Shown piece by piece: positions 49,741 to 58,776 of a stretch of DNA of 64,000 bases (within the stretch, counting starts at the first letter, position 1; every line of letters starts with the position of its first letter). This stretch comes from Streptomyces violaceorubidus (GTDB taxonomy: Bacteria > Actinomycetota > Actinomycetes > Streptomycetales > Streptomycetaceae). The stretch spans positions 112,437 to 176,436 of the forward strand of contig NZ_JODM01000008.1 of NCBI RefSeq assembly GCF_000717995.1. The letters are read 5' to 3'. Both the position numbers and the translations under genes were made by a program. The notes below the pieces were generated by a model, which did no database searches, was not told the DNA's origin, and saw only the letters and a list, made by a program, of their open reading frames with translations.

Positions 49741-49824
49741 CGCGCCGGGAACCCGTCTCACCGCGCCGGGAACCCGTCTCGCCGCGCCGGGAACCCGTCT
49801 CGCCGCGCCGGGAACCCGTCTCGC
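49741..49824. repeat. Four tandem 21-bp repeats
   Basis: Four units (49741-49761, 49762-49782, 49783-49803, 49804-49824) share the core CGCGCCGGGAACCCGTCTC; the first differs from the rest by one base. Looser relatives of the same GCGCCG...GAACCGGGCGCC pattern recur near 49846-49873 and 49943-49971. The whole 49469-50039 gap shows no credible gene; its many open frames are GC artefacts. Confidence 0.92.
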
Positions 49825-50039
49825 GGCGCCGGGCGACAGACGGCGCGCACCGCGCCGAGAAACCGGGCGCCCCCGGGTACGCAGCCCCCGACGACCCCAC
49901 TCCGCGGCACCCGGCACCCGGCACCGCAAGCCGCGACAAACGGCGCACCACGCCGAGGAACCGGGCGCCCCGGCAGCAGGCACCCCACGGCCGCGCCCCG
50001 CCGCCCCGGGAAGCGCGCCGCGTTCCGTACCCTTGCCGC

Positions 50040-50939
50040 ATGCGCATGCGCCCCACTTTGAGCTGGACCCCGGGAGCGGACCTGCCGCCGGGCACCACCG
50101 ACCTGGCGCCCGTCGCCGACGCGCTGCGCGCCGGGGGTGTGCTGGTGCTCAGCGGCGCGGGGATCTCCACGGAGTCGGGCATCCCCGACTACCGGGGCGA
50201 GGGCGGCAGCCTGAGCCGGCACACGCCGATGACCTACCAGGACTTCACCGCCCACCCCGAGGCCCGCCGCCGGTACTGGGCGCGCAGCCACCTCGGCTGG
50301 CGCACCTTCGGCCGCGCCCGTCCCAACGCGGGGCACCGGTCGGTGGCGGCGTTCGGGCGGCACGGTCTGCTCACCGGCGTGATCACGCAGAACGTCGACG
50401 GACTGCATCAGGCCGCGGGCAGCGAGGGCGTGGTGGAGCTGCACGGCAGCCTGGACCGGGTCGTCTGTCTGACCTGCGGCGACCTCAGCCCCCGCCGCGA
50501 GCTCGCCCGGCGGCTGGAGGAGGCCAACGCGGGCTTCGCGCCGGTGGCCGCCGGCATCAATCCGGACGGCGACGCCGACCTCACCGACGAGCAGGTCGGG
50601 GACTTCCGGGTGGTGCCCTGCGCGGTCTGCGGCGGCATCCTCAAACCGGACGTGGTGTTCTTCGGCGAGAACGTCCCGCCGGCGCGCGTCGAGCACTGCC
50701 GCGAGCTGGTGCGCGAGGCGTCCTCGCTGCTGGTCCTGGGCTCCTCGCTGACGGTGATGTCCGGGCTCCGCTTCGTCCGCCAGGCGGCCGAGGCGGACAA
50801 GCCGGTGGTGATCGTCAACCGGGACGCCACCCGTGGCGACCGGCTGGCCGTCACCCGGGTCGCGCTCGCGCTGGGACCGGCCCTGACCACCGTGGCCGAC
50901 CGGCTGGGCCTCACCGTCGAGGCCGCGGCGACGGCCTGA
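50040..50939 (+). CDS. cobB: Sir2-family NAD-dependent protein deacetylase
   Basis: This is a 299-residue sirtuin that removes acyl groups from lysines using NAD. The NAD site GAGISTESGIPDYRG, the catalytic TQNVDGLHQAAG and HGSL(D), and the zinc cysteines (CLTC ... CAVCGG) are all present, as is GSSLTVMSGLRF. The insert between the two Cys pairs (about 45 residues) is long, as in the class II/SIRT4-like bacterial forms. ATG at 50040; a second ATG at 50046 is equally good. Confidence 0.92.
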   Translation: MRMRPTLSWTPGADLPPGTTDLAPVADALRAGGVLVLSGAGISTESGIPDYRGEGGSLSRHTPMTYQDFTAHPEARRRYWARSHLGWRTFGRARPNAGHRSVAAFGRHGLLTGVITQNVDGLHQAAGSEGVVELHGSLDRVVCLTCGDLSPRRELARRLEEANAGFAPVAAGINPDGDADLTDEQVGDFRVVPCAVCGGILKPDVVFFGENVPPARVEHCRELVREASSLLVLGSSLTVMSGLRFVRQAAEADKPVVIVNRDATRGDRLAVTRVALALGPALTTVADRLGLTVEAAATA

Positions 50940-50984
50940 CGGCCTGACCAGGCAACCCGCGTCCCGCCGAGGCGCGGTCGGCTC

Positions 50985-51872
50985 ACCGCCGATCCGGTGG
51001 CGGCGGGGGCGCCGGCGCTGGGCGAGGCGGTGGAGCGCGGCCTGGTGTCCGAGCCGGCGCTGGACGCCGCGGTCGCCCGGGTCCTCACGCTGAAGTTCCG
51101 CCTGGGCCTGTTCGAAGAGCCGCTGCTGCCTCCGGCCGGGCCCGGAGCCGAGGGCGTCCCGGATCCCGGCATGACCTGCGGCGAGGGTGCGACCTGGCGG
51201 ACCTGGCGTTTTTGCCCGGGCAACGGGCGCTGCCGGCCGCGGTGTCGGCGACCGGAACGCCGGTGGTGGTGGTGCTGGTGCAGGGGCACCCGCACGCCCT
51301 GCCCGAGCTGGACGCCCCCGCGGCGGCGGTGCTGAGCGCCTGGTATCCGGGGCCGCGGGGCGGGCGGGCCGTGGCCGAGGTGCTGTGCGGCGACGCCGAG
51401 CCCCGCGGCCGGCTGCCGGTGTCCGTGCCCCGCTCCGCCGCCCAACTGCCCGTCAACTCCAACGGCAAGGACCACCGCTACCGCGGGTACGTCGACCAGG
51501 GCGCCGGTCCGCGCCGCGGCTGTCGCGTTCCCGGGTCGACGCGGACGGGCCGCGGCTGACCTGCCGGGTCACTGTCCGCAACACGGGGCCAGCCTGCCGA
51601 AAAGACGGTGCAGTTGTACGTGCGCCGGCTGTCCGGGGGCACGTCCTGGCCCCGGGTGCGCGAGCTGCGGGGCTTCGTCCGGCTGTGCGTCGCGCCCGGC
51701 GACGAGGCCGAGGCGGTCTTCGAGGTGGGCCCGGACACGCCGGCCTCGGTGGGGCGCGACCTCCGGCTCGCCGTGGAGCCGGGGGGTGGTCGAACTGGAG
51801 ATGGGCCCGGCGTCCGACCGGACAGCGGGCGTCCGACTGGGGATCACCGACTCGGAATCGAACGCAACTTAG
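50985..51872 (+). pseudogene. Glycoside hydrolase family 3 (beta-glucosidase) relic
   Basis: Parts of a GH3 enzyme are spread over at least three frames. The end of the catalytic domain (LDAAVARVLTLKFRLGLFE) is followed, after a frameshift near 51190, by the second domain (VVVVLVQGHPHALPEL, AVLSAWYPGPRGGRAVAEVLCGD, GRLPVSVPRS). The Fn3-like C-terminus (LYVRRLSGGTSWPRVRELRGF, then VVELEMGPASD) is in two further frames. The N-terminal barrel with the nucleophile is missing. Its last stop codon lies inside the iron box of the next gene. Confidence 0.82.
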
Positions 51873-51885
51873 GCTAGCCTTGCCT
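51869..51885 (+). promoter_or_regulatory. Iron box (DmdR1/IdeR type)
   Basis: TTAGGCTAGCCTTGCCT matches the actinobacterial iron-regulator consensus (TTAGGTTAGGCTAACCTAA type) and ends two bases before the ATG at 51888. The gene should be repressed when iron is plentiful. Because the box is so near the ATG, the transcript is probably leaderless or almost so. Confidence 0.78.
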
Positions 51886-51887
51886 TC

Positions 51888-52706
51888 ATGGCGAAGGTTC
51901 GACGGCTCACGCCCCAGCACCCGGAGATGTTCCGCGCCCACGTCGCGCGGACCAAGCGGATCTCCCCCTCCATGCAGCGCGTCACGGTCACCGGGCCGGG
52001 ACTCGGCGGCTTTCCATGGCTGGGGTACGACCACTGGTTCCGCCTGTTCATGCCCCTCCCCCACCAACGGGACCTGCGTCTGCCGGAGTTCACCGGCTCG
52101 CAGTGGTGGCAGCCCTACCTCGCCATCCCGGAGGACGAGCGGCCGCACTGCGCCAACTACTCCGTGGCCGACTACCGGCGGACGGCGGCCGAGTTGGACA
52201 TCGACTTCGTGGTGCACCGGGGGCCCACCGGCGAGGTCGAGGGCAGGGCCGCGATCTGGGCCTGCGGGGCCCGCCCCGGGGACGCGCTCGCCCTGCTCGA
52301 CCAGGGCATCCTCTTCGACTGCCCGCGGGACGCCTCCGAGGTCATCGTGGTGGCCGACGAGACCGGACTGCCCGCCACGGCGAGCATCATGCGGTCGCTC
52401 CCCGAAGGCACCGTGGGACGCCTCATCCAGGAGATCCCCACCGACGCCGACCGCCGCGAACTGGACGCCCCGGCCGGCGTGACCGTCTCCTGGGTCGTGC
52501 GGCGGGACAGCACCGCGGTCCCCGGCGCCGCCGCACTGCGTGAGCTGCGTCGGCTGACCCGTGCCGACGCGGCGGGGTACGCCTTCGTCGTCGGGGAGTC
52601 GGCCCTGGCCACCGAGGGACGCCGGCACCTGCACCGCCTGGGGTTGCCGAAGGAGCGCATCACCTTCTCGGGGTTCTGGAAGCACGAGGTGATGGCGGCG
52701 GCCTGA
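51888..52706 (+). CDS. Siderophore-interacting FAD protein (ViuB family)
   Basis: This is a 272-residue ferric-siderophore reductase-like flavoprotein of the cytoplasm. The FAD-binding barrel has the family start (FRAHVARTKRISPSMQRVTVTG) and ANYSVADYRR in the place of the usual R-x-Y-T/S FAD motif. The NAD(P)H domain contains VIVVADETGLPATASIMR and the GFWKHEV ending is typical. It would release iron from imported ferric siderophores. The iron box directly upstream supports this. It converges with the CGNR relic. Confidence 0.9.
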   Translation: MAKVRRLTPQHPEMFRAHVARTKRISPSMQRVTVTGPGLGGFPWLGYDHWFRLFMPLPHQRDLRLPEFTGSQWWQPYLAIPEDERPHCANYSVADYRRTAAELDIDFVVHRGPTGEVEGRAAIWACGARPGDALALLDQGILFDCPRDASEVIVVADETGLPATASIMRSLPEGTVGRLIQEIPTDADRRELDAPAGVTVSWVVRRDSTAVPGAAALRELRRLTRADAAGYAFVVGESALATEGRRHLHRLGLPKERITFSGFWKHEVMAAA

Positions 52707-52722
52707 CGCCGGGCCGGCTGGG

Positions 52723-53040
52723 CTACGCCGGGGAGTCCTTGACGCGCTGGTAGTGCCGCCGGGCCTTCATCCGGTTCCCGCACTCGGCCATGGAGCACCA
52801 GCGGGCGCTGTTGGGTTTGCTCCGGTCCAGCGGGAAGCGCCGGCAGTCCGGGTTGCCGCACGGCTTGAGCCGCCCGGGCCGGGTCTCCTCGACGTGCGCC
52901 CAGGCCAGCAGCACCCCCACGGCCAGGCGGTGCGCGTCCGGGACCCGGAGGGTCCAGTCCAGCCTGCCGTCCTCGATGACCGGCACCCGGCTGACGCCCT
53001 CCACGAACTGGCCCAGGCGGATGCCCGGCCAGGGACAGCG
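52723..53040 (-). pseudogene. CGNR zinc-finger protein, N-terminal part missing
   Basis: The C-terminal CGNR zinc finger is intact: LKPCGNPDCRRFPLDRS then ARWCSMAECGNRMKARRHY. The preceding ~60 residues read normally (RLDWTLRVPDAHRLAVGVLLAWAHV). The N-terminal ABATE-type region is absent, and the frame instead runs into the broken SpoIIE phosphatase. The join near 53040 looks like a deletion that removed the 5' half of this regulator gene together with the 3' end of the phosphatase gene. Confidence 0.75.
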
Positions 53041-54413
53041 CGCACCTCCGGGTCGCGGGGTCGTAGACCGCGTAGACACAGGTGGCGCCCATGGTCGCGG
53101 CCTCCCTGCCGTCCTCCTCCTCGTCCTCGTCCTCGGTCAGCCGGATGAACGTCCGGTCCAGTCTGGTCAGCACCTCCCCCGGCGGCAGGTCGAGGTCGGC
53201 GAGCGTGCGGATGGCCGTGCTCAGCCGTCCCATGGTCGCCGCGGCGCCCACACCGTGCCCGACCACGTCGCCCCCCACCAGGGCGAGCCGGCCGCCCGGC
53301 AGTCCGATGACGTCGAACCAGTCGCCGCCGACGCCTTCCTCCGCGTTGGCCGGAAGGTAGCGGGCGGCCACCTCCATGGCCGGTCCGCCGTGCACCCGGC
53401 GCGGCAGCAGGCTGCGTTGGAGGGCGAGGGCGCGGTTGTGCTCCCACGTGCAGCGGCGGGCGTTGTCCAGGCTCAGCGCGGCCCGGGCCACCAACTCCTC
53501 GGCCAGCAGGCGGTCGTTGTCGTCGAACGGCGTCGGGTTCGAGGTACGGACGAAGACCGCGACGCCCAGCAGGACGCCCCGGGCGTGGATCGGCAGGATC
53601 AGCAGCGAGTGCATGCCGAACTCGCGGATCTTGGCGACCCTCGCCGGGTCGTCGGCCGGCCATGCCTCGCGGGAGGGGGCGAGCACGGGCCGCAGCAGGG
53701 GGCGGCCCGAGGACAGCACCTGCATGAACGGCGAGGTCTGGGGACGTACACGAGCTCGCCGTGTCGCCACAGGGACTCCGGGGCGCCGGTGTGCACCGAG
53801 GCCCTGCCCGCGCGCCGGAACTTGGGGACGCGTCCCCGCGAGCGGCCCAGCCGGTCGAGCGGCTCCTCGCCGAGCCGCACCGCCTCCGTCAGGTCGACGG
53901 TGACGTAGTCGGCGAGCGACGGCACGGTGAAGTCGGCCAGTTCCTGCGCCGTGCGCAGGACGTCCAGGGTGGTGCCGACGCGCGTGCCGGCCTCACTGAC
54001 CACGGCCAGCCTGTCAACCCGCCCACCGCCGGTCGGTGACGACCAGCACCAGCACACACACCCCGAGGACGCGGCCGCCGGCATCGCCGAGGCGCACGAA
54101 GGAGGCCGAGAAAGCGCGGTCGCGGCCCCGGCCCGCCGCCGTCGGCACCCGGTACTCGCGGCCGGTGACACACCGGCCGCTGGTCAGCACCCGCCGTACG
54201 AGCGTCTCCAGTTCGCCGGTGTTGCCGGTCGGCGATTCCCGCGGGCGACGGCCCAGTCGCCGCTCGCGGGCGATCCCGTCGTAGCGTCCGAGGGCGTCGT
54301 TGACCCAAGAGGCACCGCAGGTCGGTGTTCCAGACGGCGACTCCGACGACCGAGTAGGTCAGCAGGGCGCGCAGGGCCGCACCGGCCTCGCCCTCCCCCG
54401 GAACCCGGCTCAC
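53041..54413 (-). pseudogene. PAS-GAF-SpoIIE phosphatase relic
   Basis: A multidomain PP2C phosphatase can be followed from GTG 54413, through at least three frameshifts. The PAS start (ALLTYSVVGVAVWNTDLRC) is followed after a shift by WVNDALGRYDGIARE and the rest of PAS. After another shift near 54020 come LRTAQELADFTVPSLADYVTVDL, and after one near 53745 the GAF domain (FGMHSLLILPIHARGVLLGVAVF). The SpoIIE part (LQRSLLPRR, VGGDWFDVIGL, VGGDVVGHG) stops at LSLAGHPP, before the last metal motifs, where it meets the CGNR relic. Confidence 0.82.
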
Positions 54414-54426
54414 GACCGCACCGGGA

Positions 54427-55257
54427 CTACGACTTCACGAAGGCCAGGAGGTCGGGGTTGACGACCTCCGGATGGGTCGACAGCATGCCGTGCGGGAGCC
54501 CTTCGTACGACTTCAGGGTGCCGTTCGCCAGGAGTTCGACCGACTTCGGCGCGGCGTCCGCGTAGGGCACGACCTGGTCGTCGGTGCCGTGCATGACGAG
54601 GACCGGGACGTCGATCCGCTTGAGGTCGTCGGTGAAGTCGGTCTCCGAGAACACCGCGATGCACTCGTAGTGGGCGTTGGCCGCGCCCATCATGCCCTGG
54701 AGCCACCAGCGGTCGATCAGCCCCTGGGACACCGTCGCGCCCTCCCGGTTGAAGCCGTAGAAGGGACCGGACGGCACGTCGATGTAGAACTGCGCGCGAT
54801 TGGCGGCGAGCGCCGCGCGGAACCCGTCGAAGACCTCGATCGGCAGGCCCTCGGGGTTGCTCTCGGACTTCACCATGACCGGCGGGACGGCACTGACGAG
54901 TACGGCCTTCGCGACCCGGCCCGGCTCGGCGCGCGCCACGTAGCGCGCGACCTCGCCGCCGCCGGTGGAGTGCCCTATGTGCACCGCGCCCCGCAGGTCG
55001 AGGGCCTCGGTCAGCGCCGCGACGTCGGCGGCGTAGGTGTCCATGTCGTGGCCGGTGGAGGGCTGGTCCGAGCGTCCGTGGCCGCGGCGGTCGTGGGCGA
55101 TGACGCGATAGCCGTGGGAGAGGAAGAACAACATCTGGTTGTCCCAGTCGTCGGCACTGAGCGGCCAGCCGTGGTGGAAGACGATCGGCACGCCGTCGCG
55201 CGGGCCCCAGTCCTTGTAGAAGATGTTGGTGCCGTCGGAGGTGGTGACCGTGCCCAT
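54427..55257 (-). CDS. Alpha/beta hydrolase, non-haem haloperoxidase type
   Basis: This is a 276-residue hydrolase of the cofactor-free chloroperoxidase/esterase family. The oxyanion region is [16 protein letters not shown], the nucleophile elbow is [13 protein letters not shown], the acid is in [12 protein letters not shown] and the His in YEGLPHGML. Length and motif spacing are exactly those of the family. Such enzymes hydrolyse esters, with perhydrolase or halogenating activity as a side reaction in vitro. It has no signal peptide and stands alone. Confidence 0.9.
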   Translation of the reverse strand: MGTVTTSDGTNIFYKDWGPRDGVPIVFHHGWPLSADDWDNQMLFFLSHGYRVIAHDRRGHGRSDQPSTGHDMDTYAADVAALTEALDLRGAVHIGHSTGGGEVARYVARAEPGRVAKAVLVSAVPPVMVKSESNPEGLPIEVFDGFRAALAANRAQFYIDVPSGPFYGFNREGATVSQGLIDRWWLQGMMGAANAHYECIAVFSETDFTDDLKRIDVPVLVMHGTDDQVVPYADAAPKSVELLANGTLKSYEGLPHGMLSTHPEVVNPDLLAFVKS

Positions 55258-55421
55258 GAGTGATCCTTCCGCGTGGGTGAGTGATCCGCGCCAGCCACCT
55301 TACGCCCAAAACAGGCAAACATCATTTTTCACTCAAAATGAGCAGATCATGGAGAACCCGGTGGCGGAGCAAAGGAGCTGATCGAGAACCCCGCCTGGCC
55401 GGAGTGACCCCTCGCGGTGCC

Positions 55422-56399
55422 CTACGGCCTCGGATTCCTGCGCGGGGACAGGGTGGCGTTGGGCAGCACGGGCGCCGGGAGGCGGTCTCCGGGATAGCCC
55501 TCGACCCGGCCGAAGCGCCCCGTGTCGCCCTCCCAGTCCGCGCGGGCCCGCACGATCTCGTCGTGGGTGCGTCCGACGAAGTTCCACCACATGATGATCT
55601 CCTCCGGGAACGGAGGACCACCCAGCACGAGCAGCCGGGCGGCACCCGGCCCCTCGTTCGTCAGGGTGAGGCTCCGTCGCCCCGGTGCGGCGTAGGCCAG
55701 TTCGGCGGGGCGTACGGCCGTGCCGTCCAGGCGTACGTCGCCGCTGTCGACGAGGACGCCGTGCTCGAAGCCGGGGTCGACGTCGAGGGTCACGGTGACG
55801 CCCGGGTGCAGGGTCACCTCGGCGCCGAGCAGCGGCGTGAAGGTGCCGACCGGCGAGGTGTCCCCGGCGAGCGAGCCGAGGAAGACCCGCACCTCGCCGC
55901 CGTCCAGCGCCACCGGGGCGGGGAGGTGGTGCTGGAAGGCCGGGGCGGTGTCTCGGTGCTCCGAGGGCAGCGCCACCCAGAGTTGGACGCCGTGCAGGAC
56001 GCGGGTGTCCGGCGTGGACACCTCCGAGTGGCTGATGCCGTGGCCGCCCGTCATCAGGTTCACCTCGCCCGGCCTGACGAGCGCGTGGCTGCCCAGGCTG
56101 TCCCGGTGCTCGATCTCCCCGCTGAACAGCCAGCTGACGGTCTGGAGGCCGATGTGCGGGTGGGGGGCGACGTCCATGCCGCCCGACCGCGCGACCTCGT
56201 CGGGACCGTAGTGGTCGGCGAAGCACCAGGCTCCGATCAGCGTCCGCGCCCGCTGCGGCAGGGTGCGGCGCACCGTCATCGCGCGCGGCCCCCCGAGCGG
56301 GACGTCCCGCGCGGTCAGGATCTCCACCCCGGCGGCGGGCGCCCCGTCCTCCCCTGCCCCGCACCTGACTTCGGCGGGATGCGCTTCCCTGTTGCTCAC
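55422..56399 (-). CDS. Pirin-family cupin protein
   Basis: This is a 325-residue bicupin of the pirin family. The N-terminal cupin has the metal ligands in APHPHIGLQTV and the GHGISHSE segment; DHYGPDEV is also typical. The C-terminal cupin ends with LLVLGGPPFPEEIIMWWNFVGRT, a pirin signature. Some pirins show quercetin dioxygenase activity. The GTG at 56399 was chosen for the GGGAGGA site seven bases before it. It is divergent from the AhpD-like gene across a 67-base shared promoter region. Confidence 0.9.
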   Translation of the reverse strand: MSNREAHPAEVRCGAGEDGAPAAGVEILTARDVPLGGPRAMTVRRTLPQRARTLIGAWCFADHYGPDEVARSGGMDVAPHPHIGLQTVSWLFSGEIEHRDSLGSHALVRPGEVNLMTGGHGISHSEVSTPDTRVLHGVQLWVALPSEHRDTAPAFQHHLPAPVALDGGEVRVFLGSLAGDTSPVGTFTPLLGAEVTLHPGVTVTLDVDPGFEHGVLVDSGDVRLDGTAVRPAELAYAAPGRRSLTLTNEGPGAARLLVLGGPPFPEEIIMWWNFVGRTHDEIVRARADWEGDTGRFGRVEGYPGDRLPAPVLPNATLSPRRNPRP

Positions 56400-56422
56400 C
56401 GCTCGGTCCTCCCACTCGACCC

Positions 56423-56433
56423 TGAAAGTTTCA
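56423..56433. promoter_or_regulatory. TGAAAGTTTCA palindrome between pirin and AhpD-like genes
   Basis: A perfect 11-base palindrome lies in an AT-rich stretch (56422-56460) that is the only space between the two divergent starts. A further ATTTCAACTTC half-site follows. One regulator probably controls both genes. None is adjacent. Confidence 0.55.
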
Positions 56434-56466
56434 ATTTCAACTTCTATGGTTCGATGATAGTAGGAC

Positions 56467-57015
56467 GTGACAGACGGTACCGCGCGACGGAGGACACCCC
56501 GCATAACACAGACGCCCGTACGCACCGACGCGGACACCCCGAAAGGCACCGGCGAACGACGGGTGTTCGTCGACAAGCAGAGCCCCGAGGCCTACGCGGC
56601 ACTGCGCGCCACGGCGGAGGCGGTCCGGGGTGTCGCCGAGGCGGCCGGGCTCGACCGGATCCTCGTGGAACTGGTCAACATCCGCGTCTCCCAGCTCAAC
56701 ACCTGCGCCTACTGCCTCAACACGCACACCAGGGCCGCACTGCGGGGCGGGGAGACCACCCAGCGGCTCGGGGTGCTGGCGGCCTGGCGCGACACCGAGC
56801 TGTTCTCCCCCGCGGAACGCGCCGCGCTCGCCCTGGCCGAGGCGACCACGCACCCCGCCGACGCGGGCGCGCAGAGCGCCGCGTACGCCGAGGCGCGGGA
56901 TGTCCTGTCGGACGACCAGATCTCCGCCGTGATCTGGGTGGCGATCGCCATCAACGCCTTCAACCGGGTCTCCGTCCTGAGCAAGCACCCGGTGCGCGGC
57001 GTCCCGCGCGCCTGA
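56467..57015 (+). CDS. Carboxymuconolactone decarboxylase / AhpD-like protein
   Basis: This is a 182-residue protein of the CMD superfamily with the AhpD-type active site C-A-Y-C-L-N-T-H (Cys80, Cys83, His87), implying thiol peroxidase-linked redox activity rather than decarboxylation. The surrounding helices (ILVELVNIRVSQLN, SDDQISAVIWVAIAINAFNRV) are typical. GTG start at 56467; the first ~35 residues are hydrophilic and an internal start is possible. It diverges from the pirin gene, a pairing that suggests oxidative-stress or aromatic-compound response. Confidence 0.87.
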   Translation: MTDGTARRRTPRITQTPVRTDADTPKGTGERRVFVDKQSPEAYAALRATAEAVRGVAEAAGLDRILVELVNIRVSQLNTCAYCLNTHTRAALRGGETTQRLGVLAAWRDTELFSPAERAALALAEATTHPADAGAQSAAYAEARDVLSDDQISAVIWVAIAINAFNRVSVLSKHPVRGVPRA

Positions 57016-57149
57016 CCGCCGACGCCTCGCCCGGTCCGGCGGGTCCGGCGGGTCCGGCGACGTCAGGAGGGGCGGCGCCGTGGGCGGGCCGTCGTGGACC
57101 ACGTACATGCCGTGCGAGAGTTCCGCGTCGTGCTGACTCATGCCGCAAG

Positions 57150-57600
57150 GGTGCGCCCGGCCCCGGGGCCCGGTGGTGCCGGCGCTGGCCGCCCGCCGTC
57201 ACGTCCTGCGCGTCGACCTGCCGGGCGGCGGCAAGTCCCCGCCCCCGCCGTCGTACGACGTGCCGCGGCAGGCGGGCCGGTTGGCGGCGCTCCTGGACGA
57301 CCTGGGGCTGCGGTCCGTGACGGTGGCCGGCCGCTCCAGCGGCGGTTACGCCGCCACGGCGCTCGCGGAGCGGCGGCCCGACCTGGTGGGCGCCCTCGCC
57401 CTGGTGAGCACGGGTCCGGGTCTGGACGCGCTCCTGGCGCAGCCGGTCGCCCTCCGGCTGCTGCCGGCCCCGCCCTTCGGGCCGCTCCTGCGGCCCCGGC
57501 GCACGGACGCGATGCCTCCGCGGGGCGATCGCCTCGACGGCCGCCGGTCCGGTGGACGTCCCGGACGAGATGATCGACGACGTGCGGGGCATCCCGTACG
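57150..57600 (+). pseudogene. Alpha/beta hydrolase relic
   Basis: The middle of an alpha/beta hydrolase is readable: VVPALAARRHVLRVDLPGGGKSP, the elbow TVAGRSSGGYAATAL and DLVGALALVSTGPG. A frameshift near 57515 is followed by GAIASTAAGPVDVPDEMIDDVRGIPYG. The first ~30 residues with the oxyanion HG motif and the C-terminal half with the catalytic Asp and His are missing. The 57016-57150 stretch before it holds nothing I can assign. Confidence 0.72.
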
Positions 57601-57794
57601 GCTCCTCGCGATCGACGATCTCGCGTGGCCGGGGTCGTCTCCGGCGCGGCCCCTGCACCCCAGGGGGCCCGCGGGGGCCGCACCGCGTCGAATGGCAGCG
57701 CCCGGCCGGGCGTGGAATCGTGGACGGACGGCATCCACGGATGCCCGCTGACACGGACGCGCACCGAGCAGACGTCTTCCGAAGGAGGCACCCC

Positions 57795-57872
57795 ATGTCC
57801 TCGAAGCGACGCCGGAAGAAGAAGGCACGCCGCAACCACCCCGCCAACCACGGACGACGGCCCCAGTCCTGA
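57795..57872 (+). CDS. Ribosomal protein bL37-type mini-protein
   Basis: This is a 25-residue, extremely basic protein, SSKRRRKKKARRNHPANHG then RRPQS. The ANHG(K/R)RP ending and the lysine/arginine run match bL37, the small 50S protein found in the mycobacterial ribosome, as I recall its sequence. GGAGG lies seven bases before the ATG, and a strong hairpin follows the stop by 14 bases, so it is a complete one-gene unit. Gene finders often miss it because of its size. Confidence 0.72.
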   Translation: MSSKRRRKKKARRNHPANHGRRPQS

Positions 57873-57886
57873 AGCCCCCGTCCAGT

Positions 57887-57922
57887 ACGTCCCCCCCGGC
57901 CTCCGCGGAGCCGGGGGGACGT
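57887..57922 (+). terminator. Strong terminator after bL37-type gene
   Basis: ACGTCCCCCCCGGC (57887-57900) pairs with GCCGGGGGGACGT (57910-57922) with one bulged C and a nine-base loop. There is no T-run. Confidence 0.82.
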
Positions 57923-58009
57923 GCTCGTCGGCGCGGTGCGGGGCGTCCTCGGCCCAGTAGGGCAGCGACACGTGGCGGACGACATGGCCGGGCTTCGCGT
58001 CCTTTCGCG

Positions 58010-58200
58010 GCGGTCAGGGACTCTGACTCCGGGACTCCGAGTGCAGCTCGACGACCCGCCCGCGGCGGCGAGTTCGGTGCGCAGGAGCTCGGCGAACCGC
58101 TCGGGCTGCGAGGAGTCGGCGAAGACCGTCCGGACCCCGGCCCTCCCCATGGCCCGGGTGAGCGAGCGCGGGTCGGAGGAGCTGGGGGGAGGAGAGCGTC
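58010..58200 (-). pseudogene. Possible metal ABC transporter binding-protein relic
   Basis: A short stretch reads LTRAMGRAGVRTVFADSSQPERFAELLRTEL and, in another frame, RVVELHSESRSQ. This resembles the C-terminal lobe of cluster A-I (zinc/manganese) substrate-binding proteins. Nothing else of such a gene remains between 57923 and 58356, and no other gene is visible in that gap. Confidence 0.45.
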
Positions 58201-58356
58201 GCGCGGGCCGGGTGCTCACCGCCTCGGCCCCGGCCGAGGTCCGGGCCGTTGCCGGACCCGCGGGCGCTTGATAGGCAGGTGGTGTCCCGGAGGTTTCGGC
58301 CCGCCCGAGCACCTCGCGACCCGACGGCCCGGAACCCGCACACCGGAGATGACCCC

Positions 58357-58749
58357 ATGAAGATCAACCTCACCAGCGTCTTCGTCGACGACCAGGCGCA
58401 TGCCCTGCGCTTCTACACCGAGACCCTGGGCTTCCTGAAGAAGCACGACGTCCCGGTGGGGGCGGGTGAAGACCGGTGGCTGACCGTGGTCTCGCCCGAG
58501 GCCCCCGACGGGACCGAGCTGCTGCTCGAACCCTCCGGCCACCCCGCGGTACGGCCGTACCGGACGGCGCTGGCCGAGGACGGCATCCCGGCCGCGTCCT
58601 TCGCCGTGGACGACGTACGGGCGGAGTACGACAGGCTGCGCGGCCTCGGGGTGCAGTTCACCCAGGAGCCGCTGGAGATGGGCGCGGTCACCACGGCGGT
58701 CCTCGACGACACCTGCGGCAACCTGATCCAGATCATGCAGGTCCAGTAG
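58357..58749 (+). CDS. VOC (glyoxalase/bleomycin-resistance fold) protein
   Basis: This is a 130-residue single VOC unit pair (VFVDDQAHALRFYTETLGFL, FAVDDVRAEYDRLRGLGVQF, VLDDTCGNLIQIMQ). Metal-ligand positions are only partly kept, so a glyoxalase reaction is not certain; a dioxygenase-like or binding role is also possible. It converges with the MerR gene, 27 bases apart. Confidence 0.87.
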   Translation: MKINLTSVFVDDQAHALRFYTETLGFLKKHDVPVGAGEDRWLTVVSPEAPDGTELLLEPSGHPAVRPYRTALAEDGIPAASFAVDDVRAEYDRLRGLGVQFTQEPLEMGAVTTAVLDDTCGNLIQIMQVQ

Positions 58750-58776
58750 TCGGCGAGGGGGGCGGCCGCGCGGCCG

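Noticed and set aside
49741-49824. 21-bp direct repeats considered as a CRISPR array.
   Set aside because: Units are directly adjacent with no spacers and there are no cas genes in the window.
49302-50939. Long upstream extension of the Sir2 frame.
   Set aside because: It reads through the tandem repeats and antisense to the PP2C start; Sir2 homology begins after ATG 50040.
56437-57141. A 234-codon minus-strand frame starting MSQHDAELSHG.
   Set aside because: It runs antisense through the AhpD-like gene, which has its full active site; the frame lacks any recognisable domain.
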